Source of the DNA: Bacteroidales bacterium
GTDB taxonomy: Bacteria > Bacteroidota > Bacteroidia > Bacteroidales > UBA932
Assembly: GCA_017550525.1 (NCBI GenBank)
Contig: JAFZOU010000014.1
Span: 1 to 64,000 of the forward strand
Direction of reading: 5' to 3'
DNA length: 64,000 bases
Shown here: one piece after another, positions 1-8,320 of the stretch
Layout of the letters: every line of letters begins with the position of its first letter
Numbering within the stretch: position 1 is the first letter of the stretch
The notes under the pieces: model-generated
Told to the model about the DNA's origin: nothing
What the model saw: the letters and a program-made list of their open reading frames with translations, nothing else
Databases searched by the model: none
Position numbers and translations under genes: made by a program

Positions 1-330
1 GCGGACACTTTTCAGTGTCTTGAAAAATGCCGTGATTTTCTGCTGCTTTCCGAGTTTATTGACGACGGCATCTGAGATTGCCTTGATGAACTCTTCGATG
101 GACAATGTGTCACTTATGTCCACATAAATGGTTTCAAAGGGCAGTTTTCTCGCCTTCATCTCGTCAAACACCCGAAAAATAAGACCAGTCTTTCCCAGTC
201 TTCGGGGTGAGATGAGCGTGGTATTCCGCCCATTGGTGATATTGCGGATGATTTCTTCCGTTTCTTTCTCTCTGTCGCAGAAAAATGCCTTTGATCTATA
301 AGGCTCTAGAATGAAGGGGTTCTCAAGCAT
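1..330 (-). CDS. AAA-type ATPase, N-terminal part (cut by window edge)
   Basis: The first 110 residues are visible; the gene runs off the left edge on a codon boundary. The start at 330 is the only ATG before the domain begins (MLENPFILEPYRSKAFFCDR). A P-loop variant PRRLGKTGL (about residues 43-51) follows a conserved N-terminal stretch typical of the STAND/archaeal-ATPase-like proteins that are abundant and often multicopy in Bacteroidales. These proteins bind ATP and frequently carry a C-terminal nuclease-like domain, which cannot be checked here. The true substrate is unknown. No operon partner is visible. The assignment to an AAA/STAND ATPase is confident, any specific role is not. Confidence 0.8.
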   Translation of the reverse strand, partial: MLENPFILEPYRSKAFFCDREKETEEIIRNITNGRNTTLISPRRLGKTGLIFRVFDEMKARKLPFETIYVDISDTLSIEEFIKAISDAVVNKLGKQQKITAFFKTLKSVR

Positions 331-412
331 AGCCGTATTTTTTCGCAAAATTAATTAACAAAATGTTAATAACAAAATGTTTATAGCATTTTTCGAAATT
401 ATCTGTCAATCT

Positions 413-451
413 CTGGATCTCCAGCAGCCCTTCCAGGAAGCGGAGGCTCGA
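413..451. repeat. 39-bp intergenic repeat, copy 1
   Basis: This stretch matches 3348-3386 at 35 of 39 positions in the same orientation. The two copies flank the barrel-receptor/crcB pair. Read on the minus strand both copies encode similar peptides (LRFLEGLLE core), so they may be remnants of the 3' end of a duplicated coding sequence rather than a regulatory repeat. Confidence 0.6.
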
Positions 452-462
452 TAATTTTTCAC

Positions 463-554
463 CGTAGTCTACTACGAGGTCAACTCACTTTTGAGTCAAC
501 CTCCTCGGCGTCAAAAGACGCCGCTCGCCTGCAGGCTCGGTCGGCCTACCGGCC
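463..554. repeat. Cluster of consecutive hairpins (REP-like element)
   Basis: Successive inverted repeats follow one another with almost no spacer: CGTAG/CTACG (463-476), an imperfect stem at about 475-507, a perfect GGCGTC-AAAA-GACGCC hairpin (507-522), the palindrome GCCTGCAGGC (527-536) and GGCC-TACC-GGCC (543-554). This is the look of an interspersed palindromic repeat. It lies just upstream of the promoter of the receptor gene and contains no plausible gene. Confidence 0.55.
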
Positions 555-559
555 TCCAA

Positions 560-592
560 ATTGTCACTATTCTGGCAGAATGATTATCTTTG
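560..592 (+). promoter_or_regulatory. Promoter of the outer-membrane receptor gene
   Basis: A Bacteroidetes -7 box TATCTTTG (585-592) has ATTG 21 nt upstream (560-563) as a weak -33 element. The start codon at 616 follows about 18 nt after the expected transcription start. Confidence 0.6.
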
Positions 593-615
593 TCTTCGTT
601 AAATAGGATATCCGC

Positions 616-2934
616 ATGCGCAGGCTTCTCATATTGATGGCTCTTCTGGCCAACACGCTGTTGTCCTTCGCCCAGAACGGGGTGAAGGGACGGGTGGTGG
701 AGGCCGATGGAACGCCGGTGATGTATGCGGCCGTGATGCTGGAATCGGGCAATAAGATGGTTGCAGGAGCTATGACTGGCGAAGATGGCGCATTCCTTCT
801 TAATGGGCAGTTCACGGGCAACTATCTACTGAAAATCAGTTCTATTGGCTATAAGGACCTGAAGCGTGAAATAGATCTCCCCGGCAAGGGTATGAAGGAT
901 CTGGGCGCTATTATCTTGACTCCTGATCCGACAGTATTGCTGGAGTCGGTGGTCGTTGCCGGAGAGACGCCAAAGAGCGTGAGTGTGGAGAAAACACGCA
1001 TCAATACGTCGTCCAGCGCGGCTGCAGCAACGGGATCTGTTCTGGAGGTAATCCGCGGAGCATCGGCCGTGAATGTTGATGGCAACGGAGGCATTTCCAT
1101 CCGGGGCAACAGAAATGTACTCATCCTTGTTGATGGGATTCCCACTACGCTGGGCGGGCTGGAGAGCATCCCGGCGGCCAATGTGCAAAGCATTGAGATT
1201 GTGACCAGTCCGGATGTGAAGTATGATTCCGAGGGCACCGGCGGTATTGTCAACATCATTTCCAAGAAACAGTCGGCCAATCTGTTCAGCGCAATGGCTG
1301 CGTTCAACTACGGTTTCAACGGTTTCGTAAACGGGAATGTGGCGCTGAACTACAACAAGGGCCGATGGGGCTTGCGCTTCAACTATAACGGCAAGTATGA
1401 GAAGGATCTGATTGAGAGCGAGCTGCATCGGCAGATTTTGGCAACGGGTACCCAAGTGGACCAGCTGATCAACGCTATCAAACGGACCAGCGGCCAAAAT
1501 ATCGGCCTAAATTTCCAGTTTAAGGCCACGCCCAAAGACATCCTCACGGCCGATTTCAAGGTGGCGCTGCCCCGGATGAACAATTTTCAGGACTTCAACG
1601 GCAAGCGCCAGACGGACATCACCTTCAACCGCGAGAACTTTGAAGGAGGCCTGGGCTATAAGCATCTCTTCGATCCCGGCAAGAAGGAATTGAGCGTAAA
1701 CGCTTCCGTCTCCAGCATCACCGGACATCGGCCTTCCTACTACTACGAAGGCGGAAAGATGGTGCAGAAATCCCATTCCGGCGGGCATCCCTTCATTGCC
1801 GCCCTGCAGGCCGATTATCTGACTATGTGGGGCAAGGGGAAGTTCGAAACTGGCGCAAAGATGACATATCGGCAGAACAACATCGACCACAAGATGTATG
1901 AATGGGACGACGCTACGCAGGAATGGGTGCTGTCTATTCCACTCAGCAACGACCTGACACACCGGGAGTACATCCCGGCTGCGTATGCAATGTATTCCGG
2001 AAAGTTTACGGATGTGCTATCCTATAAGGCCGGTGTCCGCTTCGAATACAGTTATGTTACTCTGCACAGCAATGGTTCTGGCCTGGACACGAGTAGCGAC
2101 TGCTGGTTCCTGTCACCCAGCGTGTCACTGAACTGGCGCGTGGCCCCTCGATGGTCGTTGAATGCAGCACTCACAAGGCGTATTTCTAGGCCGACGTATC
2201 CTCAGTTGAACCCGTACATCAACCTGATTGACATGCAGACTTACGAAACGGGCAATATGCAGTTGCAGCCGGAGAAGGCCAATAAACTGGATGCAGGGTA
2301 TTCCTATACCGGCAAGTACCTGACGGTTAACGGCAACGCCTATGTGACCTATATCACGGGCTACATTAACCAGGTGGCCTATCTGGACAACGATATCCTG
2401 GTCACGACTTACATCAATGCCGATTCCGACGTAAAGACCGGCATCGACCATGATATCCGGTATTCGCCCATCCGGTGGCTGACGGTGGATCTGGCCAGCA
2501 ATACCTTCCACACAGCTTCCCGCGGCTCTTTCAAGGGTGCTGACATCCGGAATCAGGGATGGACCAACAACAGCAACATCGGCCTTACTATCCGTCCTTT
2601 CAGCAGCACGGAGATCCAGGCACAGTACTTCGTTACCACGCCGCAGTATTTCCCGCAATTCACAACACGCACCATCCATTACGGCAATATCGGAGTGAAA
2701 CAGTATTTCCTAAAGAACAGCCTTACCGTATCGGCCTTGATCACCGACGTGTTCAACACCCGCCGCTGGGATGTGCATTCCGATAACCCGGTGTTCACGC
2801 TGGTGAACAACAGCAAGAACCGCAGCCGGATGTTCTGGCTGGGCATCACCTGGAACTTCCATTCCTTCAAACCGGCCAAGGGCGGGCAGAAGCAGCAGGA
2901 AGAAGACAGAAGCGTAATCAGAATAGGAGATTAG
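616..2934 (+). CDS. TonB-dependent-receptor-like outer membrane beta-barrel protein
   Basis: The 772-residue protein starts with a Sec signal peptide ending near SFAQ. A carboxypeptidase-regulatory-like domain follows (about residues 22-105, GRVVEADGTPV), then a TonB plug (about 120-215, with IRGNRNVLILVDGIP) and a long barrel (about 230-750) rich in alternating aromatic strands. The short plug and the barrel resemble the OMP_b-brl_3 family of Bacteroidota rather than SusC, and there is no SusD neighbour. The substrate is unknown; small peptides or metal chelates are possible by family. The fluoride channel gene begins directly after the stop codon, so the two are likely co-transcribed. The family call is confident, the substrate is open. 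Confidence 0.88.
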   Translation: MRRLLILMALLANTLLSFAQNGVKGRVVEADGTPVMYAAVMLESGNKMVAGAMTGEDGAFLLNGQFTGNYLLKISSIGYKDLKREIDLPGKGMKDLGAIILTPDPTVLLESVVVAGETPKSVSVEKTRINTSSSAAAATGSVLEVIRGASAVNVDGNGGISIRGNRNVLILVDGIPTTLGGLESIPAANVQSIEIVTSPDVKYDSEGTGGIVNIISKKQSANLFSAMAAFNYGFNGFVNGNVALNYNKGRWGLRFNYNGKYEKDLIESELHRQILATGTQVDQLINAIKRTSGQNIGLNFQFKATPKDILTADFKVALPRMNNFQDFNGKRQTDITFNRENFEGGLGYKHLFDPGKKELSVNASVSSITGHRPSYYYEGGKMVQKSHSGGHPFIAALQADYLTMWGKGKFETGAKMTYRQNNIDHKMYEWDDATQEWVLSIPLSNDLTHREYIPAAYAMYSGKFTDVLSYKAGVRFEYSYVTLHSNGSGLDTSSDCWFLSPSVSLNWRVAPRWSLNAALTRRISRPTYPQLNPYINLIDMQTYETGNMQLQPEKANKLDAGYSYTGKYLTVNGNAYVTYITGYINQVAYLDNDILVTTYINADSDVKTGIDHDIRYSPIRWLTVDLASNTFHTASRGSFKGADIRNQGWTNNSNIGLTIRPFSSTEIQAQYFVTTPQYFPQFTTRTIHYGNIGVKQYFLKNSLTVSALITDVFNTRRWDVHSDNPVFTLVNNSKNRSRMFWLGITWNFHSFKPAKGGQKQQEEDRSVIRIGD

Positions 2935-3312
2935 ATGATGGAACTTATCAAAACCATATTGGCAGTAGGGGCTGGCAGTTTCCTGGGCGGAGCAGGCCGG
3001 TATCTGGTATCGTTGGCAATGAAAGGCATCAGCAAGGGATTCCCGTGGGTGACACTGACGGTAAACCTTGTGGGCTGCTTTCTAATAGGCATCCTATGGG
3101 GCGTATTTAGCAAGAACGGCGCCGAGGGTAGCAACTGGGCGTTATTCCTTACCGTTGGTCTCTGTGGCGGTTTTACAACTTTCTCTACGTTTTCAAAGGA
3201 GGCGCTGGTAATGCTGCAGACCGGCAGTGTTTGGGGATTTGCCGGGTATGTGGCCATCAGCGTGATTGCAGGTATTGCCCTCGTTGCATTGGGGTATTAC
3301 CTGTTGCGTTAA
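2935..3312 (+). CDS. crcB: CrcB fluoride-specific ion channel
   Basis: This 125-residue membrane protein has four hydrophobic segments and the CrcB/Fluc hallmarks: a glycine-rich first helix (GAGSFLGGAGRYL), the NLVGCFLIG segment and the GGFTTFSTF motif that lines the fluoride pore. Fluc channels act as antiparallel dimers in the inner membrane and let toxic fluoride out. Two ATGs sit in tandem (2935 and 2938), immediately after the stop of the receptor gene, whose 3' end supplies AGGAG as the ribosome-binding site. No fluoride riboswitch was recognised upstream, so expression probably depends on the receptor promoter. Confidence 0.93.
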   Translation: MMELIKTILAVGAGSFLGGAGRYLVSLAMKGISKGFPWVTLTVNLVGCFLIGILWGVFSKNGAEGSNWALFLTVGLCGGFTTFSTFSKEALVMLQTGSVWGFAGYVAISVIAGIALVALGYYLLR

Positions 3313-3347
3313 ATACGGATTTACCGGTGTAAAGCATCAATGAACCG

Positions 3348-3386
3348 CTGGACCTCCAGCAGTCCTTCCAGGAAACGGAGGTTCGA
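3348..3386. repeat. 39-bp intergenic repeat, copy 2
   Basis: This is the second copy of the repeat at 413-451 (35 of 39 identical). It lies between the convergent crcB and deacylase genes. A minus-strand reading frame runs through it and ends at a stop just beyond (LRFLEGLLEVQRFIDALHR), which suggests a decayed gene tail. Confidence 0.6.
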
Positions 3387-3419
3387 GATTCGGAGTGTTT
3401 GTCTACTAAATAAAAGCGC

Positions 3420-5018
3420 CTAATTTCTCAGGGCGTGACCGGAGGTTTTGAGGGACTCGGTGTCAAGGACACCGTCTGCCAGGACTTCCTTACCGTTGAT
3501 AAAGACGCGCTTGATACCGAAGGAACGCTCCTGGTCAGGAGTGGCAGAGGCCATTTCGGCTTCGTCAAAGACTGTAAGGTCTGCATAATAGCCGGGCTTT
3601 ACGTAGCCGCGGTCGGGGATACTGAAGCGGTCTGCTACGGCGCCGGTCATCTTGCGGATGGTATTGGGCATGGTATCCCCCTTTCCAAGCAGGGAGAAAT
3701 GGATGAACTTGGGGAAGCAGTCGTAGATGGCGGGGTTCTGGATACCGTTTTCCTCCACCCAGGCATCTGTCATATAAAGGACATTATCCATCTTGGACTG
3801 CCACTCAATGATCTCAGGAGTGGAGTAGGGGCCCATATTTGCACGGCCCTTGAAACCCGACATCTCTGCCAGCTCCAAGTATGTGTAGAAGCAGGACTTG
3901 CCCCATTCCCTGGCTATCTGGGCAATGGTCTTGCCCTCGTACTGCTCCAGTCCGGGGCCCAGATATGCTATCTGGATGTCCTTCCAGCCAAAGCCCAGCA
4001 TCTTGAGGATGATGTTGTTGCATACGGTTGCAAGGCGAATCCTGTTCTTGGGCTTGCGGCGCTCTTCAGGAGACAGCTCCTGGAACCAGCTTGGCAGGAA
4101 CACTGTCATTACGGAAACGCCAAGGGTTTCATTATAGATGTCGAACCACGCATCTACACCTTCCTTGCGGAGATTGTCCAGAATGCCGTGAAGCTCATCC
4201 TTGGTTTTGAATGTGCTTGTGCCCACAAAAATGGCGTGGGAATACTGCAGCTTGAGGTGAGTGCCCTTAGAGATTTCTACCAGCTCATCAAGTGCGCGCA
4301 GGTTGTGCGCCCTGCCAAACATGGGATAATCCATCGTTATGGCCGACAGGGCCCTGGCGTGGACGGTGAGCGGGCGGTTGTACTTTTCTGCCAACATTGC
4401 AACTTCCTTGGTTTCTGCAACGCTGGTGTACCTGCCGGGCTCGTACATCATGCCCAGTGAAAGGCCGCAGGCGCCCTCCTTGAGCCCCTGTTCCATGATG
4501 CCGAGCATACGTTCTTTCTCTTGAGGGTTTAGCTCACGGCTTTCCCAGCCGGCAACGCTTGTGCGGGCCGTGCAATGGCCCACCAGCACTGCAATGTTGC
4601 AGGGATTCTTGCCGTCTATGCCTTCCAGGAATGATTTGACGCTGGGATATACGTCTTTGGTTGTGGAGTCATAATGGAAGAGGCCGCCTCCTATCTTGTC
4701 AATATATGGGGTGTCATTCTCAAAGCCCACGGCCGACAGACCGCAGTTGCCGGTTATAAAGGACGTGATTCCCTGGCGGATAAAGGGCTCAAAGTACTTG
4801 AGGGGCTCTTTTTTGATGCAGAACCAGTCGTTGTGGGAATGGGCGTCAAAGAAGCCCGAGGAGACGCTCAGGCCCCCAAGGTCAATGACCTTATCGGCCT
4901 TTTCTTCAATTAAAGGGGCGACGGCGGCGATACGCTCATCTTCTACCAGGATATCTCCGGTGAAAGGGGCATTTGCTGCCCCGTCATAGATTTTTGCGTT
5001 TTTGAGAAGGATTCGCAT
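3420..5018 (-). CDS. N-acyl-D-amino-acid deacylase (amidohydrolase superfamily)
   Basis: The 532-residue protein has the amidohydrolase beta-sandwich start (ILLKNAKIYDGAANAP), the metal-binding FFDAHSHND motif (about residue 60) and a GNCG motif (about 92) whose cysteine corresponds to the zinc-ligand Cys of D-aminoacylases. The C-terminal signature of the family, GYVKPGYYADLTVFD, is also present. Enzymes of this family remove acyl groups from N-acyl-D-amino acids; D-Glu, D-Asp or neutral specificity cannot be read here. There is no signal peptide, so it is cytosolic. It is monocistronic, read leftward from a divergent promoter shared with the BACON lipoprotein gene. Confidence 0.88.
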   Translation of the reverse strand: MRILLKNAKIYDGAANAPFTGDILVEDERIAAVAPLIEEKADKVIDLGGLSVSSGFFDAHSHNDWFCIKKEPLKYFEPFIRQGITSFITGNCGLSAVGFENDTPYIDKIGGGLFHYDSTTKDVYPSVKSFLEGIDGKNPCNIAVLVGHCTARTSVAGWESRELNPQEKERMLGIMEQGLKEGACGLSLGMMYEPGRYTSVAETKEVAMLAEKYNRPLTVHARALSAITMDYPMFGRAHNLRALDELVEISKGTHLKLQYSHAIFVGTSTFKTKDELHGILDNLRKEGVDAWFDIYNETLGVSVMTVFLPSWFQELSPEERRKPKNRIRLATVCNNIILKMLGFGWKDIQIAYLGPGLEQYEGKTIAQIAREWGKSCFYTYLELAEMSGFKGRANMGPYSTPEIIEWQSKMDNVLYMTDAWVEENGIQNPAIYDCFPKFIHFSLLGKGDTMPNTIRKMTGAVADRFSIPDRGYVKPGYYADLTVFDEAEMASATPDQERSFGIKRVFINGKEVLADGVLDTESLKTSGHALRN

Positions 5019-5040
5019 AGTATAGGTAATAGTGTTTTGA

Positions 5041-5069
5041 CAAAGTTAGCAATTTTTTGTTTATCTTTG
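5041..5069. promoter_or_regulatory. Back-to-back promoters, deacylase / BACON lipoprotein
   Basis: Two -7 boxes face away from each other: TAACTTTG on the minus strand (5048-5041) and TATCTTTG on the plus strand (5062-5069). They are separated by GCAATTTTTTGTT. The same TTAGCAATTTTTT core is found between the boxes at 8275-8302 and 12459-12486. Confidence 0.7.
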
Positions 5070-5111
5070 TCAACATCAGCAAGTTATAATGGGCAAATCG
5101 TTTGCATAGCC

Positions 5112-7718
5112 ATGGATAATAAGCATAACACCGGTAAATGGATAGCCATCCTGGCCACCTGCCTCTGCCTGGGCGGCTGTTTCAAAGGAGGGAACAACTA
5201 TAACGGGAATCAGGATACAGGTTTTATACAAGTACCCGGTTACGGAGAAGACAACTGGGTAACGGACAGTGATATCCAGGATTCAGACCTGGACCTTCTC
5301 CTGGACCTCGGCGTCAAGATGGAGTTCATGCAGTGGCAGTTCGTCAAGATGCTCAGCAACAACTTCGAGGGAGACAGGTTGTTCTGCGGCTCCGGGGACA
5401 GAAGCGACCCTGATCCCACCGTCCATTGCTTTACCCGCCTCATGGCCGATGCAGATGCCTACCAGGGCGCTCTGGAACGCCTGGGAATGTCCAACCTCAT
5501 GACTCCCACCACAAAAGGCAACATGGTGGGCAATCTGAAGTCCATTTTCACCGCCGGCATGACAGAAGGTCAGAAGGTCCGGGAAGAGATTCAAGACAAC
5601 CTTATGCACATGCGGAGCGGTTATGACCAGGCCGCTCAGCAGCAGCTTTACGACTTTTATGTGGAAATGGAACCCACGTATGCCAAAAAGATCGGAGCAT
5701 CTGACGCCCGCGATTTCTTCAAGAAACTCAACAACGGGGAACTTGATGCCTACGCCGTCAACATCGCCCATATCTGGCGGGACGGAGGTATTCGCTATTC
5801 AAGCCAGACGGGCAACCGGGTAGGAGACTATGCAGTAACGGCTTTTACGGGCAATGCCCAGTACCTGGAGTCGGCGTACCGGGTGAGCGGCAAGGTGGCC
5901 GTGAGCCTTGGAGAGCTCTATCTTACAGGTATCGACAACCTGGCCGGCGGCTACGGGGCCAAAATCATTGAACTGGGAGAGACAATCCAGACCAAGCTGG
6001 AAGCGCTCCGGCTTGCGGCCAAGGTACTGGAGGGGAAACCTGACTGGCAAGGTATGAACAAGTACCTGGTCAACAGTATTATGGGCGATGTCAAGGAAGC
6101 CGTTAAAGATGCGCTTGGCGGAGACGACATGAACTTTGGAGAAGACATCCTTAACCAGATTGCTGAGAATATGGTCGACAAGTTCTCGGAGATGTGTACG
6201 GAATCCAGCGCCGACGAGGCGGAAAGCGGAGAGGAGCAGGAACAGGTTGGGGCCGATGCAAAAGAGGGGGACCTGGCCATCCTTGACATCTATGCGGACT
6301 TTGGTGAAGAGGCCAAGCTCATCATCATAACGGATGACGCCACCGGCACCGTCTCCATGGGCCGGCCTGATGTCCACGGTCGCCTGACGGTGGCCACCAC
6401 GCCCGGCAGCAAGACGCTCACAGTGACCAAGAGCAACGGCCAGCGGCTCACCAAGAAAGTGGTGGCCAAGATGGGCTTCAACACCATCCTTCTCAAGTTC
6501 CCGCAGAACCCGTACATCAGCGCCAATTACAACCCCATCCTGTTGCGCTTCGATGAGACGGAGGAATACTCCGGCATACTCACCAACTGCCGCTATGTCA
6601 AAATCAACTATATCGGCAAGCCGGCCTGGCTGAACGCCCACATAGATGTATTCGGCGAATCCATCCGGCTCACCGTCCAGGCGGAAATCAACAATACCGG
6701 TTCGGAACGGTCCGCCACGCTGGAACTGCAGGGCTATAATGAACAAGGCTTCTGGGGCAGGCCGCTCGCCACATGCAAGGTGGTGGTCCGGCAGTATGAG
6801 GAGCCGGAGAACTACGGCAGTATTTCCGCCGACCGTCTGGAATATGGTTCGGAGGGTGGAAAGCAGACCGTCAAGCTGACATCCAACACATTTACAAAAT
6901 ACGGTTATTTCGTCAGCAACGAATACAAGAACTGGATCAAGGCCAACCTGGAGGGAGGCGGCAGTATAGGTATCACCGTCCAGCCAAACACTGGGGCACA
7001 ACGAGAAGGAGAGGTCATCTGCTACCTAACCAACGAGGAGAATCCCACCGAGGATCAGAAAGTCAAGTTCCCGGTACGGATAGTCCAGGCCGCAGGGACA
7101 GGCGTCGGAAGTTTTGCAAGAGCATCGGCCAGTTTCTGGTTTCAAGATGCCACCTCTTCATGGTCCGATTCCAATGGCGAATCCGGATCTATCAATAACG
7201 ACTCTTACAGCGGAGGAGTCTCAGTTTCCGGGACTGTAAGTATGAGGCAGGATTCCGGAGTCTACGTCATTACGGCTTATCAAGAATCGGATGATGATTT
7301 CAGTTATGAAGACGGTCCCTGGAAAGGCCATGACGTGTTGCAAATGACCATTACCTTCACGGCTGGCAATCCCGCCAACCCAGAAACTTATATCATCCAC
7401 TCTGCTGAGTGTAAGAAAAACCGCAAGGAAACACCCAATTATGCGGGCAGCGACGGTGATTATTGGGACGTAATCGATCTCATGAATTTCAGCGGCGTGG
7501 ATATTCCATTCACCAAAAGGAGCGATGGAAACAAAACCTATGAATTCTCCCTTAAAGGAGAAGATGTCCCGCTAGGAATGACTATAAATGGCAGTCACTA
7601 TTATAAATGTCATGATGATCTGGGAAGCTCGGTTAGTGATTACTGGCACAAAGATGAATTGCGCAGTTTCAATTCCAACGACAAAAACAGCCTCAAAGTA
7701 ACCTTGACCACAAAGTAA
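5112..7718 (+). CDS. Large lipoprotein with a C-terminal BACON-like domain
   Basis: I start this gene at ATG 5112 because the following residues form a lipoprotein signal (GKWIAILATCLCLGGC); a longer in-frame start at 5037 would overlap the promoter. The mature protein (about 868 residues) has a helical N-terminal half with no recognised fold, a beta-rich middle (about 425-570) and a BACON-like module (about 590-690: ISADRLEYGSEGGKQTV, then a W, ITVQPN and a basic-R-E strand). A final Ser/Gly/Asp-rich domain follows. BACON domains occur in Bacteroidetes surface proteins and often bind glycans or mucin. The protein is probably on the cell surface, function unknown. Its 3' end is more AT-rich than the rest. 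Confidence 0.8.
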   Translation: MDNKHNTGKWIAILATCLCLGGCFKGGNNYNGNQDTGFIQVPGYGEDNWVTDSDIQDSDLDLLLDLGVKMEFMQWQFVKMLSNNFEGDRLFCGSGDRSDPDPTVHCFTRLMADADAYQGALERLGMSNLMTPTTKGNMVGNLKSIFTAGMTEGQKVREEIQDNLMHMRSGYDQAAQQQLYDFYVEMEPTYAKKIGASDARDFFKKLNNGELDAYAVNIAHIWRDGGIRYSSQTGNRVGDYAVTAFTGNAQYLESAYRVSGKVAVSLGELYLTGIDNLAGGYGAKIIELGETIQTKLEALRLAAKVLEGKPDWQGMNKYLVNSIMGDVKEAVKDALGGDDMNFGEDILNQIAENMVDKFSEMCTESSADEAESGEEQEQVGADAKEGDLAILDIYADFGEEAKLIIITDDATGTVSMGRPDVHGRLTVATTPGSKTLTVTKSNGQRLTKKVVAKMGFNTILLKFPQNPYISANYNPILLRFDETEEYSGILTNCRYVKINYIGKPAWLNAHIDVFGESIRLTVQAEINNTGSERSATLELQGYNEQGFWGRPLATCKVVVRQYEEPENYGSISADRLEYGSEGGKQTVKLTSNTFTKYGYFVSNEYKNWIKANLEGGGSIGITVQPNTGAQREGEVICYLTNEENPTEDQKVKFPVRIVQAAGTGVGSFARASASFWFQDATSSWSDSNGESGSINNDSYSGGVSVSGTVSMRQDSGVYVITAYQESDDDFSYEDGPWKGHDVLQMTITFTAGNPANPETYIIHSAECKKNRKETPNYAGSDGDYWDVIDLMNFSGVDIPFTKRSDGNKTYEFSLKGEDVPLGMTINGSHYYKCHDDLGSSVSDYWHKDELRSFNSNDKNSLKVTLTTK

Positions 7719-7733
7719 GGGCAGACGATAAGG

Positions 7734-8249
7734 CTACTTCTTCAGTTTGAAGAGTCCCATGCAGAGCCAGTCCATGGTTTTGCCGAAGCGCTCCGTTTCT
7801 ACGAAGTCCGGGGCGCCGCCCTGGCCGTCCAGTTCCACCTTGAGCTCCACTTTGCCGGTTGCGACATTGATTACCTCAAGGTCTCCATATACTTTGATGT
7901 AGGCGCTGCCCATCATACCACCAAGCTTGCGCTCGAATTCCCTAACTTTCAGAACCACTTTGTAGGGAGCTTTGCCCTTATCTACAAGCTTGAGGCCTTC
8001 GGAATACTTGTTGAACGATGCAAAGAAGGTGTCGTTCATGATTTTGACGCGATCATTGTAATCTGCACCGCACCAGGTTTTGAAATCTCCGTCCTTTTCA
8101 AAGACAGCCTTGGACAGGTCTATCTTCCAAGTGGCTTTGGCATTTTCTTTAAGGACAGCCAGGCTGCCGTCTACAACCTTCATGGGTTTTGCGGCAAAAA
8201 GGGAAACAGAGGTGAGCAGCAATGCTGCTAATGCAAGGATTCTTTTCAT
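7734..8249 (-). CDS. Exported protein of unknown function (about 170 aa)
   Basis: A clear signal peptide (ILALAALLLTSVSLFA) is followed by a compact domain of about 150 residues with alternating beta strands, for example YKVVLKVREFE and IKVYGDLEVINVATGKVELKVELDG. The pattern resembles periplasmic proteins of the DUF4410 type, but I cannot name a family securely. It lies convergent with the BACON lipoprotein gene and divergent from glutamine synthetase, and has its own -7 box TAACTTTG. There is no operon partner. Confidence 0.75.
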   Translation of the reverse strand: MKRILALAALLLTSVSLFAAKPMKVVDGSLAVLKENAKATWKIDLSKAVFEKDGDFKTWCGADYNDRVKIMNDTFFASFNKYSEGLKLVDKGKAPYKVVLKVREFERKLGGMMGSAYIKVYGDLEVINVATGKVELKVELDGQGGAPDFVETERFGKTMDWLCMGLFKLKK

Positions 8250-8274
8250 AATAGAGGAGTTTACATGATGTGAA

Positions 8275-8302
8275 CAAAGTTAGCAATTTTTTGGTATCTT
8301 TG
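8275..8302. promoter_or_regulatory. Back-to-back promoters, exported protein / glutamine synthetase
   Basis: The minus-strand -7 box is TAACTTTG (8282-8275) and the plus-strand -7 box is TATCTTTG (8295-8302). The spacer carries the same TTAGCAATTTTTT core as the divergent promoter at 5041-5069. The plus promoter leaves a leader of only about 13 nt before the glutamine synthetase ATG at 8321. Confidence 0.7.
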
Positions 8303-8320
8303 TATTCCCAAGATCACACA

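Noticed and set aside
826..1497. Long minus-strand open frames inside the receptor gene (also inside the deacylase, relaxase, coupling and glycosidase genes)
   Set aside because: They are antisense shadows of GC-rich genes, without ribosome-binding sites, promoters or recognisable protein features.
2895..2940. Fluoride riboswitch upstream of crcB
   Set aside because: The gene starts directly after the receptor stop codon, leaving no room for the riboswitch, and no conserved motif was seen.
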